From ZC4RG30 sp035556135 (GTDB taxonomy: Bacteria; Pseudomonadota; Gammaproteobacteria; Steroidobacterales; Steroidobacteraceae): a stretch of 64,000 nucleotides of DNA. Positions 25,316-34,737 of the stretch are shown here, one piece after another. The notes beneath the pieces were generated by a model. It had not been told where the DNA came from, did not search any database, and was given only the letters and a program-made list of their open reading frames with translations. A program made the translations under genes and the position numbers. Each line of letters opens with the position of its first letter. Positions within the stretch are counted from its first letter, which is position 1. The stretch is taken from NCBI GenBank assembly GCA_035556135.1, contig DATMFO010000003.1:186001-250000 (forward strand). Direction: 5' to 3'.

Positions 25316-26253
25316 TGCGTGTCTCCCCGCAGCGCGGCGTCATCCTCATCTCCGCGATGATCATCATGGCGCTGGCCGCAGTGGTGGCTGCGGCGCTGTT
25401 CTTCGACAGCACCCTCGCCGCGCGGCGCGCGGAAGGCAATTTCAACCTCGAGCAGGCGCTGCACCTTGCACAGGGTGCCGAAGCGCTGGCCGCGCGGACG
25501 CTGGCCGATGACAAGGACGAGACCGACACGCCACAGGATTCCTGGGCGCAGGAACCCGGCGCCGTGGAAGTGGAGCCCGGCGTCACCATCGAGGCGCGCC
25601 TCGTCGACCTCTCCGGCCGGTTCAACCTCAACAGCCTGGTCAATACCGACGGCACGGCGAACGAGAACGCGGTGAAGGTGTTCTCGCGGCTGCTCGAACT
25701 GGCGGGCCTGGATTCACGCTGGGCCGACATGGTAGTGGACCTGATCGATCCCGATACGCAGCCTGGCCCCGATGGCGGCGAGGACGGGCTGTACCTGGCG
25801 CAGACGCCGCCACATCGCGCAGGCAACCTCACCCTCACCAGCGTCTCGGAGCTGCTGCAGATGCCGGGCTTCACCGGCGAGATGTACCGCAAGCTCAAGC
25901 CGCATGTCGCGGCGCTGCCGCCAGCGGCCCGCACTATCAACGTTTGCATGGCCGGCGGCATCGTGCTGGACGCGCTGTTCGCATTGCACGACACCGACCT
26001 GCGCCACGAGGAATACAGCAAGCTCACCGACGAGGAAATGGAAGAGCGCCGCGACGGAGGCTGCTATCCACGCCGCTCCGTGCTCACCAGCGGCCAGCAG
26101 GCCATGCAGCAGATGGCGGCCGAACGCAGCAGCTGGTTCACGCTGGAGAGCTGGATCACGGTTGGCACTTCACAGTTCGCCTTGTACAGTCTGATGCAGC
26201 GCGACGGCGGCGGTCAGGTCCGCGCCATCACCCGCACCCTGGGAAGCGAATAA
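25312..26253 (+). CDS. gspK: Type II secretion minor pseudopilin GspK
   Basis: The 313-residue product has the leader SPQRG/VILISAMIIMAL, which lacks the +5 Glu. That absence is characteristic of GspK, which caps the pseudopilus. The large alpha domain shows LVDLSGRFNLNSLVN and WADMVVDLIDPDTQPGPDGGEDG. It starts at ATG 25312 inside the gspJ stop region and ends directly against the gspL start at 26254. Confidence 0.95.
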   Translation: MMRVSPQRGVILISAMIIMALAAVVAAALFFDSTLAARRAEGNFNLEQALHLAQGAEALAARTLADDKDETDTPQDSWAQEPGAVEVEPGVTIEARLVDLSGRFNLNSLVNTDGTANENAVKVFSRLLELAGLDSRWADMVVDLIDPDTQPGPDGGEDGLYLAQTPPHRAGNLTLTSVSELLQMPGFTGEMYRKLKPHVAALPPAARTINVCMAGGIVLDALFALHDTDLRHEEYSKLTDEEMEERRDGGCYPRRSVLTSGQQAMQQMAAERSSWFTLESWITVGTSQFALYSLMQRDGGGQVRAITRTLGSE

Positions 26254-27498
26254 ATGGCAACTGGCGACTGGTTATTGCTGCGGCTCCCTGCCACGCCGGG
26301 CGGTATGCCCTTGCGGGCATTGGTGGATTCCACCGGCGCCCTGCTGCCGCTCCCCGAAGACAGTCCGGAATCCCTGCTTGCGCTGGCAGCCGGCCGCCAG
26401 GTTGCCCTGCTCGCCCCCTCCGCCGATGTGGCGCTGTTCATGGCGCAGTTGCCCGCCGGCAATGAGGCACGCCTGCAGCAGCTTGCACCCTTCGCACTCG
26501 AAGAGCAGGTATCCGAGGACCTGGAGCAACTTCACTTTGCGATCGGCAACCGAACTGCTGCCACGGGCGAGGTTCCAGTGGCGGTGGTCAGCCGTGGGCG
26601 CATGCGCGACTGGCTGGCGCAGGCCGGGGCACTGGGCATCACGCCCAGGGCCATCTTCGCTGAAAGTGACCTGGCGCCACTGTTGCCCGGCCATGTGACG
26701 CTGCTGGTAACTCCCGAGGGCTTCGTGCTGCGCAATGATGGAGGACGCCCGGTGGTGTTCCCGGCCGACGATCCGGCTCTGGCGCTCACCATGCTGCTCG
26801 GTCCCGGGGCCGACCTCTCGACGGTGAACCTCTCCGTGCACGCGCTGCCCGCAGACTGGCCGCCGCATGAGGCCGCCATCGAGGCACTGCGCGAGCGCGT
26901 CGCCGCGCTGAAGGTCCAGCTGCATGCCGGCGGCCTGCTGGGTCTGTATGCACAAGGCATCTCCAGCAGTGCCCCGGTGAACCTGCTGCAGGGCGCATTC
27001 AAACCCCAGCGGCGCGGCACCAACTTCTGGCTGCGCTGGCGCGTGGCGGCCGCCCTGCTGGGCGCACTGCTGCTGCTGCATATGGCGGCCGGCTTGTGGG
27101 AGCTGCGCGCTGCGCGCCAGGAGGCGCGGCAACTGGATGCGGAGATCAGCCGCGTCTACGGCTCCATCTTTCCCGGCCAGCAGCCGGGCCGGCAGCTGCG
27201 CCGCACCCTGGAGGCACGCATCCGCGCAGTGGCCGGTGGCGGCGGTGCGCAGGGAGAGCTGATGGGCCTGCTGGCCGCACTGGCGGCCGCGCGGCAGAAC
27301 GTGCCGATGGCCACGCTCGACGCAATGACCTACAAGCCAGGCCTCCTGCAGCTCACCCTTTCGGCTCCCGATGCGGCCACGCTGGAACAGTTCAGCCAGG
27401 CGCTGCGGGCCGGCGGCTTCGGCGCCACCGTGGCCAGTGGCAACCAGACCGAACGCGGCTTCAAGGGGCAGATCGACATGAAGGTGGCCGGCACATGA
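26254..27498 (+). CDS. gspL: Type II secretion inner-membrane protein GspL
   Basis: The 414-residue product has a cytoplasmic actin-like domain (about residues 1-240) with QLAPFALEEQVSEDLEQLHFA, which contacts the GspE ATPase in other systems. One membrane helix follows (LRWRVAAALLGALLLLHMAAG), then a periplasmic ferredoxin-like domain ending near residue 414. It overlaps gspM by four bases. Confidence 0.93.
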   Translation: MATGDWLLLRLPATPGGMPLRALVDSTGALLPLPEDSPESLLALAAGRQVALLAPSADVALFMAQLPAGNEARLQQLAPFALEEQVSEDLEQLHFAIGNRTAATGEVPVAVVSRGRMRDWLAQAGALGITPRAIFAESDLAPLLPGHVTLLVTPEGFVLRNDGGRPVVFPADDPALALTMLLGPGADLSTVNLSVHALPADWPPHEAAIEALRERVAALKVQLHAGGLLGLYAQGISSSAPVNLLQGAFKPQRRGTNFWLRWRVAAALLGALLLLHMAAGLWELRAARQEARQLDAEISRVYGSIFPGQQPGRQLRRTLEARIRAVAGGGGAQGELMGLLAALAAARQNVPMATLDAMTYKPGLLQLTLSAPDAATLEQFSQALRAGGFGATVASGNQTERGFKGQIDMKVAGT

Positions 27499-27980
27499 GC
27501 GCCTTCGGCGAGTGGTATGCAAGGCAGAGCGCGCGTGACCAGCGCATCCTGGTCATCGGTGGCGCAGTGGTGGGCGTGATCCTGGTGCTGTGGCTGGCGC
27601 TGCTGCCACAGCAGGCGCTGCGGCGCGCACAGGCAGACGTCACCACGCAGCGCGACCTGCTGCAATACATGCGGCAGGTCGGCCCCTCGCTGGCTGCGGC
27701 TGGCCCAGGTGGCGAGGTACAGCCCATCGGTGAATCCTTCGTCGTGTTCGTCGATCGCACCGCGCGTGAGCATGGCCTGGCCGAAGCGCTGACCGGCAGT
27801 CCGCCGGCGGGCAATGGCGCCTACCGGGTCACGCTGGAGGGTGCGGATTTCAACCTGCTGCTCACCTGGCTGCATCAGATGGCCACCCGCTCCGGAGTGC
27901 AGATCGAATCGGCCAGCTTCAATGCCACCGGTGCCCCGGGCAAGGTCAACGCCTCGGCGCAGCTGCGTCCGCCCGGATGA
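27495..27980 (+). CDS. gspM: Type II secretion inner-membrane protein GspM
   Basis: The 161-residue product starts at ATG 27495, in an ATGA overlap with the gspL stop. It has a short cytoplasmic end, one membrane helix (ILVIGGAVVGVILVLWLALL) and a periplasmic ferredoxin-like domain. WYARQSARDQRIL and FNLLLTWLHQMATRSGVQIE are typical GspM features. It partners GspL in the assembly platform. Confidence 0.92.
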   Translation: MSAFGEWYARQSARDQRILVIGGAVVGVILVLWLALLPQQALRRAQADVTTQRDLLQYMRQVGPSLAAAGPGGEVQPIGESFVVFVDRTAREHGLAEALTGSPPAGNGAYRVTLEGADFNLLLTWLHQMATRSGVQIESASFNATGAPGKVNASAQLRPPG

Positions 27981-28723
27981 ATTTCAGGAAGGCGTTGCTG
28001 CTGGGGCTGGTGGCTTTCGCACTGGCCCTCCTGGTCGTCCTGCCGGCGCGCTGGATGAATGGTGTCCTGCCCGCCGGCGTGCAATGCGGCCAGTGGTCCG
28101 GCTCGATCTGGCGCGGACAATGCGTCGGGCTCACCATGAGCGATGCCGGCAAGGTGGTGATGAAACTGGGCGCCCTGCGCTGGAAGCTCAGGCCCATGGC
28201 GCTGCTGGGGCTGAAGGTGAGCGCGGACTTCCAGAGCAGCTGGGCCAACGGGCAGGCCACGGGACGCGTGGCCGTGAGTCCGGGTGGCACCATCCAGCTG
28301 CGCGACATGGTGGCCAGCACGCTGCTCGATCCCACCGCGCTGGGCGCCCTGCCCGCGGGCTGGAGCGGACGGGCCGAGCTGGCGCGGGGTGAGTTCGACT
28401 GGGAAGGCGGCACGCTTGGCCGCCTCGGTGGCGTGCTGGAGGTGAGCGGTCTCACCGACCGGCGCGGCACGGACCTGGGCAGCTACCGCCTGGAGCTGCC
28501 TGCTGGCAGCACCCCGCCCTTCACCGGCCAACTGGTGGATACCGGCGGCCCGGTGCAGGTGGAAGCGCAGTTCCAGCTTGCAGCCGATCGCATGTGGAGC
28601 CTCGAGGGTCGCATGCGCCAGCGCAATCCCGCCGACATCCGCCTCGGCCGCCAGCTGGACATGCTGGGCATCGCGGATGCCGCCGGGTGGCGGCGGCTTT
28701 CGGCCGCAGGGGATTTCAACTGA
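27977..28723 (+). CDS. gspN: Type II secretion protein GspN
   Basis: The 248-residue product has an N-terminal signal or anchor helix (ALLLGLVAFALALLVVLPARW), then a beta-rich periplasmic region starting LPAGVQCGQWSGSIWRGQ, which matches GspN. The subunit is present in some T2SS and dispensable in several. It is the last gene of the run, and its end overlaps by eight bases the end of the convergent helicase-nuclease gene, so no separate terminator fits between them. Confidence 0.9.
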   Translation: MNFRKALLLGLVAFALALLVVLPARWMNGVLPAGVQCGQWSGSIWRGQCVGLTMSDAGKVVMKLGALRWKLRPMALLGLKVSADFQSSWANGQATGRVAVSPGGTIQLRDMVASTLLDPTALGALPAGWSGRAELARGEFDWEGGTLGRLGGVLEVSGLTDRRGTDLGSYRLELPAGSTPPFTGQLVDTGGPVQVEAQFQLAADRMWSLEGRMRQRNPADIRLGRQLDMLGIADAAGWRRLSAAGDFN

Positions 28724-31700
28724 CCGGCGCTGCGCCAAGTTCGCGCAGCACCCCAGGCCAGGGAAAATACAGCGCCGTGCGCACCGGCTCCGGGCCGAGG
28801 CGCGCGGCAAGCCGCGCATACAGCGCCAGCTGCGGCGTGTAACGCTGCACTTCGCGGGCGACGAACTCTTCCAGTCCGCCACCGGCATGCACGCCGGTCT
28901 TGTAGTCGACGATCCAGCGGGTACCGTCCGCGTCGACGAACATGCGGTCGATGACCACGCTGCGCAGCTCACCGCCGATGATGCCGGACAGTGCCACTTC
29001 GCTGGCGGTTTCCCGATGTGCCGCGAACAGCAGCCAGCGGGCATGCTCCTCGCGCACCAGTTCCACGAGCCTTGCGACCAGATCCCGCGCCGCACTGCGG
29101 GCCGTCTCCGGCGCAATGCCCTGCGCGCGCAGCTGCGACTCGCAGGCAGCGGCGCGCGCCGGCAGGCCGAGCGTCGCGGCGACGCCGAGACGCGCCAGTC
29201 TTTCCAGCTCGCCATGCATCACCGTGCCGGCCGCCCGCGCCAGCGGACCCACCCAGCTGAACTCCACTGCGCCCGTGGCGGTTTCCGCCAGCGCACGCGT
29301 GAGGGATTGCGGGACAGGAAGCACGGGCATTGGCGCCGGCTGGAAGTCCGCCGGCAGGCGATGCCAGAGCATGCGCAGCGGCGCGTCTGCGGTGGGCGCC
29401 AGGTCACCTGGATTGTCCGCTGCCACTGCCGCCGCGAATTCCTCCCGCACGGCCGGCCACAGCAGGTCCAGCAGCGAACCGCTCGCCGGCCGCGCAGTGC
29501 CCTGCTTCTCGTCCGTTGGTGCATGGCCCGAAAGGTAGAGGCGCAGTCGCGCGCGCGTCACGGCCACATACAGCAGGCGCAACCGCTCGTTGCGCAGGCG
29601 TTCCCCCTGCAGCTTGCGGATGTATGCGGCCAGTGGGTCGGATGCATTGGGAGCGCCGATGCTGCGCACGGCCAGCAGCAGGTCATGTCCGCCGCTGGCG
29701 CGCGGCAGCTGCAGCCAGCGCAGCAGCGGGGAATCGTTGCCACGCGTGCGGCGTCCCAGGCCGGGCACGAACACCACATCCCATTCCAGTCCCTTGGCGT
29801 GGTGGATGGTGAGCACCTCGACCGGATTCTCTCCTGCCGGCACGCTGCGATCCTTCAATCGCGATGCCAGTTCCTGCAGGCGCCCGGGTGAGCACCTGCC
29901 CTCCACTTCCTGCAGCCGGCGCAATGCCAGCAGGTACTGCCGGCCTGCCGCCAGTTCAGTGGCGTCCGCGCAGGCCGCCTCGCCGCCCAGCGACTGCCAG
30001 CAGGATTCCACCAGCGTGGCCAGGTCCTGGCTGGCACGCGCACGCCATGCCGCAGCCAGCAATGGGCCGGTGCGCTGCAGTCGCGCGTATCCGTCGGCAG
30101 AGAGTTGCTGCCGCACGGCCTCGTCTTCCAGCAGCTCGGGCAATGCCCGCGTGCCCGCCGCCTCGCACAGCCGCAGCAGGTCATCCAGCATCAGGCCACA
30201 GGGCGGGGAGCGCAGCACGGCAAGCCAGTTGCGACGGTCTCCGGCATCCAGCAATGCCTGGCCCAGTGCCACCAGGTCGCGCACCACAGTGCGGTCCGAA
30301 AGTGCAGCCAGGTCGACGCCGGCGGTGGGCAGGCGCGCCTCCTGCAATGCGCGCAGCACCGGCGCCGCCAGTGCCCGCGTCTGTACCAGCACGGCGATCG
30401 TCAGTGCTGGCTGCCTGGCGCGCAGCGCTGCGATCTCGGCCGCGATCTGCTGTGCTTCGGTGGCGGCATCATCGACGGGCTGTGGCCACACCGTGACTGC
30501 AGCGTCGATCCTCTCGTCCGGTGCGCGTGCATGTTCCGCGGCAAGGAAGGTCACGGCGGAACTGCGCAGGTCCTCGGTCTGCGGAAAGATGCGGGCGAAG
30601 GCATTGTTGGCCCACTGCACCAGCGGCTGCTGCGAGCGGAAGTTGCGCAGCAGGCGCAGGGGCTCGAGCCGGATCTCCCCCACGCCCTGCTCCCTTGTCT
30701 GCAGGAACAGGCCGACTTCCGAACCGCGGAACAGGTAGATCGACTGCATGGGATCACCGACCAGGAACAGCGAGCGCTGGTCACCGCGCTGCCAGCCGGC
30801 CGTGAGCGCCCGCACCAGCTCGATCTGGTCCGGCGAGGTGTCCTGGCATTCATCCACCAGCAGGTGCGATACGCGCAGTGTCTGGCGCAGCGAGAAGCCG
30901 GAGTCCTCGTCGCCGGCGCGCAGCGCCTGGCGCGCGATGGCGGCCACTTCGGCGTGGTCCACCAGGCCGCGCTCGCGGAACACCAGCTTCAGCTGCGCGG
31001 CTGCCAGCAGCAGCACGCGGGCCAGCGCCGCGATGGTCTGCTGCTCATCTTCCCCGATGGCCACCGGCGGCAGCATGCGCGTGCCGGCGAGCAGGCCCAG
31101 CATGGCATCCGAGGATTCCATGGCGTCGCGCCAGGCCTGCCAGCGTTCCTTCAGCGGACTGCGCGGCGGGAAGCCCCGCCGCACATCGACCTTGGCGCGC
31201 AGCAGGTCCTTGTCGGTGAGCAGCAGGTCGGCGATGGCCTGCCAGCAGCACAGGTGCGGCAAGCCCGCGCGCAGTGCCGCGCCCTCTTCCAGCCAGTGCC
31301 GCCAGCTGCCGTCATCCTCATGTCCGGCCGCGGCGCGGTTGCGGGCAGCTTCCCGGGCCAGGTGCGCCGCCTCGGCCAGCCAGTCCTGCGGCAGCGTGCG
31401 ATGCAGCTGTTCCAGTGCCGCAGTGACGATCCGGCCCAGGCTTTCTTCCACCTGTCCTGCCAGTGCTTCGGGTGGATGCTCCACCAGCAGCGCGAGCCAG
31501 CGGTTGCGGTCGCCGAGCAGCGCCGCGAGCAGGCGGCCGGCCTGGTCGAGGTTGTTGTCCAGCCGCTGCAGCAGCAGGTTGATGTCGGCGTGGTAGTCAG
31601 GATCGGCATCACCTTCCCGCAGCGTGCGACGCGCTGCTTCCGCGTACAGCGAGGTGGCGTCATCGACCACGCGCAGGCTGGCCTGCATGCGGCCCAGCAC

Positions 31701-32084
31701 CGGCATGGCGCGCGCGAACTCGGCAGCCAGGGAGTCGATGGTCTGGATGCGCAGGCGCTGCGGCAGTTCCTCCAGCGACCATTCCCTCCGTGCGGCCTGC
31801 GCCGCGACCGCTTCACGCAACTGCTGCCAGCGTTCGCGCTCGGGTTGGGAGGCAAGCCGGTCGGCCAGCGCAGCCAGTACGCGCTCGCGCATCTCCGCGG
31901 CGGCCTTGCGCGTGAAGGTGATGGCGAGCACTTCCTCCGGCTCATCCACTGCCGACAACGCCGCCAGGAAGCGCTGTGCCAGCACCGTGGTCTTGCCGGA
32001 GCCTGCCGGCGCCTGCAGCTGGATGTTGCGTCCGATGTCGCGCGCCCACTCCCGCGCGCTGGAATCGCCGCCCGCCTCACTCAT
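28716..32084 (-). CDS. AddA/RecB-like UvrD-family helicase-exonuclease
   Basis: The product is 1122 residues from ATG 32084, placed by GGAG upstream and by its overlap with the AddB-like stop. The helicase has a P-loop QAPAGSGKTTVLAQRF near residue 28, AITFTRKAAAEMRERV (Ia), LLVDECQDTS (motif II), LVGDPMQSIYLFRGSE (III), LTIHHAKGLEWDVVFVP (V) and LLYVAVTRARLRLYLSG (VI). The C-terminal RecB-type nuclease shows RWIVDYKTGVHAGG. The family processes DNA double-strand ends for recombination. It is coupled to the AddB-like gene by eight overlapping bases. Confidence 0.93.
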   Translation of the reverse strand: MSEAGGDSSAREWARDIGRNIQLQAPAGSGKTTVLAQRFLAALSAVDEPEEVLAITFTRKAAAEMRERVLAALADRLASQPERERWQQLREAVAAQAARREWSLEELPQRLRIQTIDSLAAEFARAMPVLGRMQASLRVVDDATSLYAEAARRTLREGDADPDYHADINLLLQRLDNNLDQAGRLLAALLGDRNRWLALLVEHPPEALAGQVEESLGRIVTAALEQLHRTLPQDWLAEAAHLAREAARNRAAAGHEDDGSWRHWLEEGAALRAGLPHLCCWQAIADLLLTDKDLLRAKVDVRRGFPPRSPLKERWQAWRDAMESSDAMLGLLAGTRMLPPVAIGEDEQQTIAALARVLLLAAAQLKLVFRERGLVDHAEVAAIARQALRAGDEDSGFSLRQTLRVSHLLVDECQDTSPDQIELVRALTAGWQRGDQRSLFLVGDPMQSIYLFRGSEVGLFLQTREQGVGEIRLEPLRLLRNFRSQQPLVQWANNAFARIFPQTEDLRSSAVTFLAAEHARAPDERIDAAVTVWPQPVDDAATEAQQIAAEIAALRARQPALTIAVLVQTRALAAPVLRALQEARLPTAGVDLAALSDRTVVRDLVALGQALLDAGDRRNWLAVLRSPPCGLMLDDLLRLCEAAGTRALPELLEDEAVRQQLSADGYARLQRTGPLLAAAWRARASQDLATLVESCWQSLGGEAACADATELAAGRQYLLALRRLQEVEGRCSPGRLQELASRLKDRSVPAGENPVEVLTIHHAKGLEWDVVFVPGLGRRTRGNDSPLLRWLQLPRASGGHDLLLAVRSIGAPNASDPLAAYIRKLQGERLRNERLRLLYVAVTRARLRLYLSGHAPTDEKQGTARPASGSLLDLLWPAVREEFAAAVAADNPGDLAPTADAPLRMLWHRLPADFQPAPMPVLPVPQSLTRALAETATGAVEFSWVGPLARAAGTVMHGELERLARLGVAATLGLPARAAACESQLRAQGIAPETARSAARDLVARLVELVREEHARWLLFAAHRETASEVALSGIIGGELRSVVIDRMFVDADGTRWIVDYKTGVHAGGGLEEFVAREVQRYTPQLALYARLAARLGPEPVRTALYFPWPGVLRELGAAPVS

Positions 32085-34737
32085 CTTCGGGCTCCGCCGC
32101 ATCAGGCTCGGCGCGTCGGCACAGCGCGGGCAGGTGGCAGCGCAGGCACACGCGCGGATCGCGGGCCAGCGTGGCGTCGCCGGACAGATGCGCCGCCATC
32201 AGCTGCTGCAACTGCTGCTGCCATTGCTGCGCGGCAGGCTGCCAATCCTCGATGGCGCGCAGGCCGCGCGGCATCGCTTCGCCGCGCGCGGCCGCGCCCG
32301 CGAAGGCAGGTTCGGACGGGTGCAAGGTGAGCAGCGCCGCGGCACTTACAGGCTGTCCCTGCTGTGCCAGCGCAGCCGCGTACAGGGCCAGCTGCAGCGG
32401 CTGCAGCTCCCCTTCGTGCAATGCCACCCTGCCAGCAGCACCGGTCTTGTAATCGACCAGCAGCGCTTCGCCGCCACACTGGTCCACGCGGTCGATGCGC
32501 AGGGCAAGTCGCGCACCTGCTCCCTCCCACTGCACTGCCTGTTCACGCTGGGCCACGGTGAACGGGGCGCGCTGCCGTTCCAGTTCCAGCACCCGGGCCG
32601 TCACCGCCAGCGCACGGGACTTCTCGCGGGCCAGAACCGCTGGCGCCAGCCATGCGGCTTCACGGGTGGCCTGCACCGCTGCATTCCAGCCCTGTTCCAC
32701 CAGCGCCCTTTCCGCGGCCGGATCCAGGGACAGCAACCGCGCCTGCGTTGCCAGCTCGCCCCAGAGGAAGTGCAGCAGGGCATGCAGCAGTCGCCCGCGC
32801 AGCGGTGCTGGCACGCCGTCGCAGAGCGTGGCTGGCTGTTCCGCGCCGAGGCGCCAGCGCGCCTGCGCGCGGAAGGGACAGTCCTGTTGCGTGTCCAGGC
32901 GGGCCGCGCCGCCGGGCAGCGGCGCGGCGGCAAGTGTGGCTTCACTCAGCGGCGCAAGCTGCTGGTCCGCTGCGCGTGCAGCCTGTCCCACCTGCGGCGC
33001 CACTGCTGCCCCGGTTGCGGCAATCCATTGCATCCCGGCCCCGGGCAGCGCGGCGGGGCGATGTGTGAGGTCACCCTCGCGCTCCGGATAACTCAGCACC
33101 AGCTCGCCGCAGCGTTGCCGCCAGCAGGCCAGTGCCCACTGCGCCTGTTCACGTCGCTGCGTGACGCCGGCCTCGGCCCAGTGGCTGCGCCGCTGCTCAT
33201 CCAGCGGGATCCAGGGATCCGGGCGGGGTGGCGCAGGCCATCTTCCATCGGCAAGCCCCAGCACCCAGATGCCGTCATGGCCCGCCACGGGATCTGCAAG
33301 ATGATCCGACAACGTCACCGCCGCATCGGCACTGGCTGGCTGGTGGCGCGCCTGGCTGGCCAGCTGTCGCAGCCGCCGCAGCGCTTCGACAGCAGATGCG
33401 GGAGCAAGCACTGCATCCAGCGCCGCGAATTCATCCAGCAGTTCATGCCACCTGGCCAGGCGTTGCTGCCCGCGGGTGTCCAGCTGCGCATGACTGGCAA
33501 ATCCGGCCGCGTCCAGCGCCGCGGTGAACCGCGTGGCCCATTCCGTGACCGGCAACCGCCCGGCGGCGGCCGGCAGTTGCCACAGGGCAGCCAGCCAGGT
33601 TTCCAGCGGCGCCGCCGCAGCACAACGGTGGCTGGCCTGGCGCAGTGCATCGCGCAGGCCCGCGGCACTGAAGCAGGCCAGGCCCGTCGCGGCAATCCAT
33701 GCCGACAGCGCGGCGGCATCCGCGGCCGGAGCGAAATGCAGGTGCGGACTGCGCAGCAGGATCAGCAGTTCGCTGGTCTCGATTCCCTCGATGGCATCCA
33801 TCAGGCCCAGCGCCGTGATCGCATCGGCCACCAGGGGCTGGTGCAGCAGCGGCTCACCGCCCTCCACTGCCAGCCAGTTCTCGCGCAGCGAACGCCCGTC
33901 CGCATTGCCGCATGCCAGCGCGCGCCAGAGCAGCGCGCCCTGGATGGCCAGCGATGGCTCGGTGCAGGCACTGAGTACCAGCAGCCGCGCGGCCGGATCA
34001 CGCTGTACATGCGCCCGGCACCAGGCGGCGCAGGCCGCAAGCTCCTGCTCCAGGTCCGCTGCCCGCACCAGCCGTTGCGGTGCAGGTCTCGAACCGGTGG
34101 CCGCAAGCAGCAGCTTTTCCTGCGGCCAGTAGCGGCGGCGCAGTGTTTCCAGCAGCGGCGTGAGGCGCTGCTCACCGACCACCAGCGGAGCGGCCGTTCC
34201 CTCCAGGAAATCCAGTGCCTGGGAATCAGCCAGGCGCAGTGACAGCAGGCCGCGCGCGGCACAGGTCTGGCGCACGCCGGCCAGCGCCGCGGCGAGCAAT
34301 TGCTCTTCACGGCTCGCAGCCGGGAGTGCGGGATCGATGCAGGCCTGTGCAGCCGCGGCAGCCGCACGCATCAGCGCACCGGCGTGCAGCGTGAAGGCGG
34401 CTTCATCCCCTTCGCCTGCGGCCAGCCGTGCCAGCACTTGCTCCCACAACATGCGTTCCTGGCTGGCGCCCAGCAGTTGCAGGGGTTGCACGGCTCCGCG
34501 TTGCAGCGCTTCCCGCCACTGGCGCGTCAGCCACGCATCCCAGGTGTGCACAGAGGGCGTGGTCCACACGCTGCTGCCCCGGCGCTGCTGGCGCCGCGCC
34601 CACGCCAGGCGCAACGCGGCCGCGCGGTGACGATCGGGCACAATGAGGTCGCGCCCTGCCTCGATGGCCGCGATCAGCGCCGCATCGAGGCCCGGTGCCT
34701 GTGCAGGCGCTGCGCTACTTGAAACGGGCGCTGGCAT
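32077..34737 (-). CDS. AddB-like DNA repair nuclease with Fe-S cluster cysteines
   Basis: The product is about 886 residues from ATG 34737; the start is uncertain, since a ribosome site is not clear and the frame is open further up. There is no N-terminal P-loop. This fits the AddB-related 'probable DNA repair protein' group (about 900 residues) rather than classical AddB. The C-terminal PD-(D/E)XK nuclease shows LRIDRVDQCGGEALLVDYKTG. Cysteines in DTQQDCPFRAQARWR and in the C-terminal CLRCHLPALC fit the AddB 4Fe-4S clamp. It is paired with the AddA-like gene. Its start overlaps the upstream aminotransferase end by 23 bases. Confidence 0.86.
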   Translation of the reverse strand: MPAPVSSSAAPAQAPGLDAALIAAIEAGRDLIVPDRHRAAALRLAWARRQQRRGSSVWTTPSVHTWDAWLTRQWREALQRGAVQPLQLLGASQERMLWEQVLARLAAGEGDEAAFTLHAGALMRAAAAAAQACIDPALPAASREEQLLAAALAGVRQTCAARGLLSLRLADSQALDFLEGTAAPLVVGEQRLTPLLETLRRRYWPQEKLLLAATGSRPAPQRLVRAADLEQELAACAAWCRAHVQRDPAARLLVLSACTEPSLAIQGALLWRALACGNADGRSLRENWLAVEGGEPLLHQPLVADAITALGLMDAIEGIETSELLILLRSPHLHFAPAADAAALSAWIAATGLACFSAAGLRDALRQASHRCAAAAPLETWLAALWQLPAAAGRLPVTEWATRFTAALDAAGFASHAQLDTRGQQRLARWHELLDEFAALDAVLAPASAVEALRRLRQLASQARHQPASADAAVTLSDHLADPVAGHDGIWVLGLADGRWPAPPRPDPWIPLDEQRRSHWAEAGVTQRREQAQWALACWRQRCGELVLSYPEREGDLTHRPAALPGAGMQWIAATGAAVAPQVGQAARAADQQLAPLSEATLAAAPLPGGAARLDTQQDCPFRAQARWRLGAEQPATLCDGVPAPLRGRLLHALLHFLWGELATQARLLSLDPAAERALVEQGWNAAVQATREAAWLAPAVLAREKSRALAVTARVLELERQRAPFTVAQREQAVQWEGAGARLALRIDRVDQCGGEALLVDYKTGAAGRVALHEGELQPLQLALYAAALAQQGQPVSAAALLTLHPSEPAFAGAAARGEAMPRGLRAIEDWQPAAQQWQQQLQQLMAAHLSGDATLARDPRVCLRCHLPALCRRAEPDAAEPEDE

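Noticed and set aside
30105..34242. Plus-strand open frames opposite the AddAB-like genes
   Set aside because: Both strands cannot be coding here; the minus-strand frames have clear helicase and nuclease motifs.
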